NCBI GenBank assembly: GCA_036521995.1
Contig: DATDGR010000190.1
Location: 1 to 29,770, forward strand
Direction of reading: 5' to 3'
Source of the DNA: Gp13-AA77 sp036521995
GTDB lineage: Bacteria > Acidobacteriota > Terriglobia > UBA7540
DNA: 29,770 nt
This document shows positions 25,946-29,770 of the stretch, piece by piece. The notes under the pieces are model-generated. The model saw only the letters and a list, made by a program, of their open reading frames with translations. It ran no database searches and was not told the DNA's origin. The first letter of the stretch is position 1, and the number at the start of each line of letters is the position of its first letter. Made by a program: the position numbers and the translations under genes.

Positions 25946-26224
25946 ATAGGGGGTGGGGGTGGGATTTACTTGTTGTCTAAGGGGGCTGCGGCCTGCCCGG
26001 ACCCACTCGAGACTCGATGCTGAATGCTCATCACCACTGGCTACAAGTATGCAACTTTTGCGGCCGCCGCCGTCAGGCAAATTTGGCCTGCCTACCTGAG
26101 TCGCCCCCCGGTAGGACGACGCTGCCCGCTAAAGGCGCCGAATTCCCGAGTTTTTACCCGCGGGGTAATACACCCTCTGAACGTATAATCGCGTGAAATG
26201 CCGCCTCTTTACGGCCGCCGATGC
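25946..26224. other. Gene-free stretch upstream of the FG-GAP gene
   Basis: I see no gene here. A perfect TATAAT stands at 26184-26189 but has no -35 at a suitable distance. Short inverted words such as GCAAATTTGGC near 26076-26088 are not long enough to call. Confidence 0.35.
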
Positions 26225-26254
26225 TTGACTTGCTGGCCGCCCGGAAGATAGAAT
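26225..26254 (+). promoter_or_regulatory. Promoter of the FG-GAP exoprotein gene
   Basis: TTGACT (26225-26230) is followed after 18 bases by TAGAAT (26249-26254). The transcript would start near 26261 and have a leader of about 138 nt before the TTG at 26399. Confidence 0.5.
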
Positions 26255-26260
26255 TTGTGC

Positions 26261-26398
26261 TCTTATATTGAGCGTTCTCATCCTTGATACCGGGGCCTTG
26301 AGGGGAAGGGCCGACGCGGTCTCCTGCGAGATCCGGTCGCTGCCGTAAGCGTGTCCCCGCTCCCGAAGGCTCTGACTGCGCAATCCTGGAGGGGTAAG
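26261..26398 (+). promoter_or_regulatory. Leader of the FG-GAP gene, possibly structured
   Basis: The leader can form two bulged hairpins. One has arms GGCCTT and AAGGGCC (about 26299-26317), and the next has GGTCTC and GAGATCC (about 26325-26341). It ends with a strong ribosome site, GGAGGGG at 26388-26394, four bases before the TTG. No known riboswitch consensus is apparent. Confidence 0.3.
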
Positions 26399-29300
26399 TT
26401 GAAAGGCAATCGACATTCTTCTGTAACGCCTATCCTGCTGGTCCTGTTGGTCTTATTCGGTGGTTTCGGCGCCGTGCGGGCCTCGGCCCAAAGCTACGTC
26501 TTTAACGCCAACGCGTTTGCCACCGGAAAGTCGCCGGAAGCGGTTGTGACCGGCGACTTTAACGGCGACGGCCAGCCGGACGTGGCGGTGGCCAATCAGG
26601 GCGCCAACACGGTCTCGATCCTGCTCGGCCAGGCGGACGCCACCTTTAAGGCGCACGTGGACTACGCCGTAGGCAGCGACCCGATCGGTATCGTGGCGGC
26701 GGACTTCAACGGCGATGGCAAACTCGATCTGGCGGTCGTCAATTCAAGCAGCAACTCCGTCTCTGTGCTGATCGGCAATGGCGACGGCACCTTCCAGAAT
26801 CAGGCTGTGAACTCGGTAGGCGTGAATCCGCAGTCGATTGCGGCGGGGGACTTGAACGGCGACGGCAAGATGGACCTGGTCGTGGCTAACTTCAATGATA
26901 ATACGGTTTCCGTACTGCTTGGGAACGGCGATGGGACTTTCCAGGCCCAGGTTACTTACCAGACCGGAACCGGCCCGACATCGGTTGCGATTGCGGACTT
27001 CAACGCGGACGGTAAGCTCGATCTGGTTACGGCGGACAAGTCAATCAACTCGGTCTCGGTGCTCCTGGGGAACGGCGACGGGACCTTCCAGGCGCAGGCC
27101 GAGTACGCGACGGGCCGGAATCCCGTCCAGGTGGTGGTGGGCGACTTCAATAACGATGGTAAGCCGGACGTGGCTGCGGCCGATGGCGGCGACGGTAACG
27201 TCTCTATTCTGATTAACAGCGGCAACTCGACGAAGCTGTTCCCCACGGTCACGACTCCATCCGTCTACACCCTGTGTACCTCGCTCGTGGTGGGCGATTT
27301 CAACGGCGACCACAACCTTGACCTGGCGGTATCGAGCGCGAAGAGCAATACGGTGGCGATCCTGCTGGGGCAGGGCAATGGGCAATTCCAGACGTTTGTA
27401 CCCTACAGTACCGGCGGACTCTCTGGAGGTTCTCCGAATCCGGTGGCGGCGGCGGACATCAACGGCGACGGCCATCTGGACCTGGTGTTCGCAAACCCTC
27501 TCGACAGCGACATCTCCGTGCTGCTCAACAATGGTTCCGGCGGCTTTTCGAGCACCGTGACCAGTGCCGCGGTGGCTCAGTTCCCCATCTCGATCGCGGT
27601 GGCAGACTTTAATAAGGACGGCATCCTGGATGTGGCCTCCGTCGCGTACTCAGCGACCTCGGCGAGTTCGGTTTCGGTGCTTCTCGGCAAGGGCGACGGC
27701 ACCTTTAGCAGCGCGGCGAATTACCCCACCGGTAACGCCGCGGACACGGACCCTCAGTTCGTGGCGGCGGGCGACTTCAACGGCGACGGCTACCCCGATC
27801 TGGCCATTGCCAATTTTGGCGACAACACCGTTTCCATCCTGCTGAACAACGGCGACGGAACATTTCCGACGTCCGGCACCATCCCGACGTATGCGACTGG
27901 AATCGGTCCCACGTCCGTGGCCGTTGGCGACTTCAACGGTGACGGGATCCTTGATCTTGCCGTCGCCAATTCCACTGACGGCACGGTTTCCATTCTGCTC
28001 GGCAACGGTCTCGGTGGCAAGGGCAACGGCACCTTTGGAATCCAGAAGGCATACTCGGCCAGCGGTGTGATAGGGGCTCCGAGCCCGTCCTGGATCGTGG
28101 CCGCAGACGTGCACGACAAGGTTGGCAGCGGCAACGGCGTTCTGGATCTCGTAGTGGCGGACACTCTTACTCCGCTTGCGCCCGGCGGTAAGAATTCGGG
28201 TGTCGACGCAGTTTCAGTGCTGCTCGGCAACGGTGACGGCAGCTTCAAGACGGCCACTCAATACTCCACCGGCACGAATACCGCACCTTCGTCCGTGGTG
28301 GTGGGCGACTTCAATGGGGACGGAATGCCGGACATTGCCACCGCTAACAGCGGCACGGGGTCGGTCTCGGTGCTGCTTAACATCGGAAGTGGAGCGTTTG
28401 GCAGCGCTACGTCGTACGCCGCCGGCCAGGAGGCCGTTGGAATCGCGGCGGCCGATCTCAATGGCAGTGGCAATCTCGATCTCATTGCCGGCACCACCGC
28501 CAGCTTCACCAACACGATCTCGACGCTGCTCGGCAACGGTGACGGCACTTTCCAGATCCATGTCGACCACGCCACCGGGCTCTCGCAAGCGCCCGACCGG
28601 CGCCTGCCGGTGGTGGCGGGGGACTTCAATGGCGACGGCAATCTCGATGTGGCGGTTGCCGACGAGCAGACGAACGTGGTGGAAGTGTATCTCAACCAGC
28701 CTGCCATCGCCTTTTCTCCCGGCACGCTCACCTTCGGCAGCGTGCCAGTAGGGTCCAGCAGTACGGATTGTGGCCAGGCGACGTCGACGACCTGTACGGT
28801 GACAGTCAGCAATACAGGGACCACGCCGATCACCCTGACCAGCATCGTGGCCAGCGGTGACTTCACCCAAACCAACACTTGTCCGTCGAGTTCGGCCAGT
28901 CTTGCGCAGGGTACGAGCTGTACCGTGAGCGTGATCTTCACTCCCGCCGCCAGCGGCTCCCGCACCGGCAGCCTTACGGTTACAGACAGTATAGCCAGCA
29001 GCCCGCAGGCCCTGGCGCTGAGCGGTACGGGAGTGGCGCCCGCCGTCACCCTGGCGCCGGCCAGCCTCACCTTCGCCGCCCAAAACGTCGGTACCACGAG
29101 CGCGGCCCAGACGGTGACGCTAACCAACAACGGCAGCGGCACGCTGGCCATTACCTCGATCACCCCCAGTCCTCAGTTCGGCGAGACCAACACTTGCGGC
29201 AGTTCGGTGGCCCAGGGGGCGAACTGCACCATCAGCGTTACCTTCACACCCACAGCGGCCGGGTCTCAGACAGGGACGATCGCGATTACCGACAACGCCA

Positions 29301-29770
29301 GCGGCAGTCCACAGAAGATAACGCTCACCGGGACCGGCAATGGGCCGGCGGCCAGCGTGTCACCTACCACGGTCAATTTCGGTTCTCAGCCGGTGGGGTC
29401 CACCAGCACAGCGCAGGTGGTTACATTGACCAATACCGGCAATCAGAACCTCTCGGTGACAAAGATCACCACAGCGGCTCCTTTTGCCCAGACGAACAAT
29501 TGCACAACCGTTGCCGCCAATTCCTCCTGCACCATTAACGTGAGCTTTTCGCCGACCGCGTCAGTGACCTCGTCGGGAGCCGTGACGATCACCGATAACG
29601 CCGCCGGCAGTCCGCAGACGGTGACTCTCAGCGGCACCGGCAGCACCGGTCCGTTCGCGGTGCTTTCACCGGCCAGCGTCACTTTCACCACCACCAATGT
29701 GGGGAGCTCGTCGAGCCAGACCGTCACGCTCAGCAACACCGGGAACGCCTCGCTTAGCATCACCGGCATT
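26399..29770 (+). CDS. Secreted FG-GAP/VCBS repeat protein with choice-of-anchor-D domains, 3' end outside window
   Basis: The frame is open for 1124 codons from a TTG with GGAGGGG just upstream to the window edge. A signal peptide (hydrophobic run PILLVLLVLFGGFGAVRA) ends near ASAQS. About 14 FG-GAP repeats follow to residue 765, each with a calcium-loop of the DFNGDGxxD kind and an 'SVSVLLGNGDGTF' strand. They should close into one or two seven-bladed propellers. Blade 6 (DFNGDHNLD), blade 11 (DVHDKVGSGNGVLD, an insertion) and blade 13 (DLNGSGNLD) are degenerate. From about 767 on, three whole and one cut Ig-like domains of about 105 residues appear (LTFGSVPVGSSS, VTLTNTG, CTxxVxFTP), two with a close Cys pair. 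Adhesion or matrix binding is likely. Confidence 0.92.
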   Translation, partial: MKGNRHSSVTPILLVLLVLFGGFGAVRASAQSYVFNANAFATGKSPEAVVTGDFNGDGQPDVAVANQGANTVSILLGQADATFKAHVDYAVGSDPIGIVAADFNGDGKLDLAVVNSSSNSVSVLIGNGDGTFQNQAVNSVGVNPQSIAAGDLNGDGKMDLVVANFNDNTVSVLLGNGDGTFQAQVTYQTGTGPTSVAIADFNADGKLDLVTADKSINSVSVLLGNGDGTFQAQAEYATGRNPVQVVVGDFNNDGKPDVAAADGGDGNVSILINSGNSTKLFPTVTTPSVYTLCTSLVVGDFNGDHNLDLAVSSAKSNTVAILLGQGNGQFQTFVPYSTGGLSGGSPNPVAAADINGDGHLDLVFANPLDSDISVLLNNGSGGFSSTVTSAAVAQFPISIAVADFNKDGILDVASVAYSATSASSVSVLLGKGDGTFSSAANYPTGNAADTDPQFVAAGDFNGDGYPDLAIANFGDNTVSILLNNGDGTFPTSGTIPTYATGIGPTSVAVGDFNGDGILDLAVANSTDGTVSILLGNGLGGKGNGTFGIQKAYSASGVIGAPSPSWIVAADVHDKVGSGNGVLDLVVADTLTPLAPGGKNSGVDAVSVLLGNGDGSFKTATQYSTGTNTAPSSVVVGDFNGDGMPDIATANSGTGSVSVLLNIGSGAFGSATSYAAGQEAVGIAAADLNGSGNLDLIAGTTASFTNTISTLLGNGDGTFQIHVDHATGLSQAPDRRLPVVAGDFNGDGNLDVAVADEQTNVVEVYLNQPAIAFSPGTLTFGSVPVGSSSTDCGQATSTTCTVTVSNTGTTPITLTSIVASGDFTQTNTCPSSSASLAQGTSCTVSVIFTPAASGSRTGSLTVTDSIASSPQALALSGTGVAPAVTLAPASLTFAAQNVGTTSAAQTVTLTNNGSGTLAITSITPSPQFGETNTCGSSVAQGANCTISVTFTPTAAGSQTGTIAITDNASGSPQKITLTGTGNGPAASVSPTTVNFGSQPVGSTSTAQVVTLTNTGNQNLSVTKITTAAPFAQTNNCTTVAANSSCTINVSFSPTASVTSSGAVTITDNAAGSPQTVTLSGTGSTGPFAVLSPASVTFTTTNVGSSSSQTVTLSNTGNASLSITGI

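Noticed and set aside
26184..26189. Perfect TATAAT as the FG-GAP gene promoter
   Set aside because: No -35 at 16-18 bases. The TTGACT-N18-TAGAAT pair just downstream is a better promoter.
26129..26416. 95-residue minus-strand open frame
   Set aside because: It lies antisense to the promoter and leader of the FG-GAP gene and shows no protein character.
26500..28680. Recurrent GGCGACTTCAACGGCGACGG-like DNA words as a DNA repeat element
   Set aside because: They keep the reading frame and encode the calcium loops of successive FG-GAP blades, so the repetition is at protein level.

Overview
The window looks like a chromosomal segment of a GC-rich acidobacterium, perhaps of the Solibacter/Bryobacter type. 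This is inferred from gene content, with no marker gene present. Supporting features are a C-terminal scrap of an ADOP-type permease, several secreted proteins of a style common in that phylum, an S53 pro-kumamolisin peptidase, a large FG-GAP/choice-of-anchor-D exoprotein and a small MDVEK-type coiled-coil protein. I see no rRNA, tRNA, phage module or CRISPR array.

Layout. 1-1000: the 3' end of a PIN-domain toxin gene and a small secreted protein behind a structured leader. 1266-2800 (minus strand): an arsenic operon, arsR-arsM followed by a decayed arsC. 2836-5466 (minus): folE, two tandem pyruvoyl-tetrahydropterin-synthase paralogues joined by stop/start overlaps, and a membrane GT2 glycosyltransferase. 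5532-8659 (plus): a TlpA-like thioredoxin and a Cu+-ATPase with YHS and HMBD metal-binding modules. 8757-14763 (minus): four secreted proteins, including the S53 peptidase, interrupted by a scar where the start of an MBL-fold hydrolase meets the end of an ADOP permease. 14900-15540: a gene-free stretch with a strong promoter, a candidate structured RNA and copy A of a dispersed repeat. 15544-17877 (minus): ilvH and ilvB behind a promoter that carries an 18-bp palindrome. 18136-20658 (plus): a small HMA-like protein and an S9 peptidase. 20805-21985: an IS630-family element inserted at the 3' end of aconitase. 21959-25495 (minus): acnA, a VOC protein and the coiled-coil protein. 25514-26254: a hairpin, copy B of the dispersed repeat in inverted orientation, and a promoter. 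26399-29770 (plus): a TTG-started FG-GAP repeat exoprotein, open at the window edge.

How the parts work together. ArsR/ArsM form an arsenite-sensing and methylating unit that seems to have lost its arsenate reductase. CopA exports Cu+ to the periplasm beside a membrane-tethered thiol oxidoreductase, so 1-9 kb reads as a metal and redox stress neighbourhood. FolE plus PTPS would make a tetrahydropterin. IlvBH is the branched-chain amino-acid entry enzyme, and aconitase belongs to the TCA cycle.

The strongest less-expected signals are: (i) two diverged, inverted copies of an intergenic repeat with CCAAAGCC boxes at conserved 55/44-45-bp spacing; (ii) a promoter-driven, highly base-paired RNA candidate at about 15091-15240; (iii) the IS630 insertion that rewrote the aconitase C-terminus, with the original stop still readable on the far side of the element; (iv) the arsC remnant; and (v) the palindrome-in-spacer promoter of ilvB.
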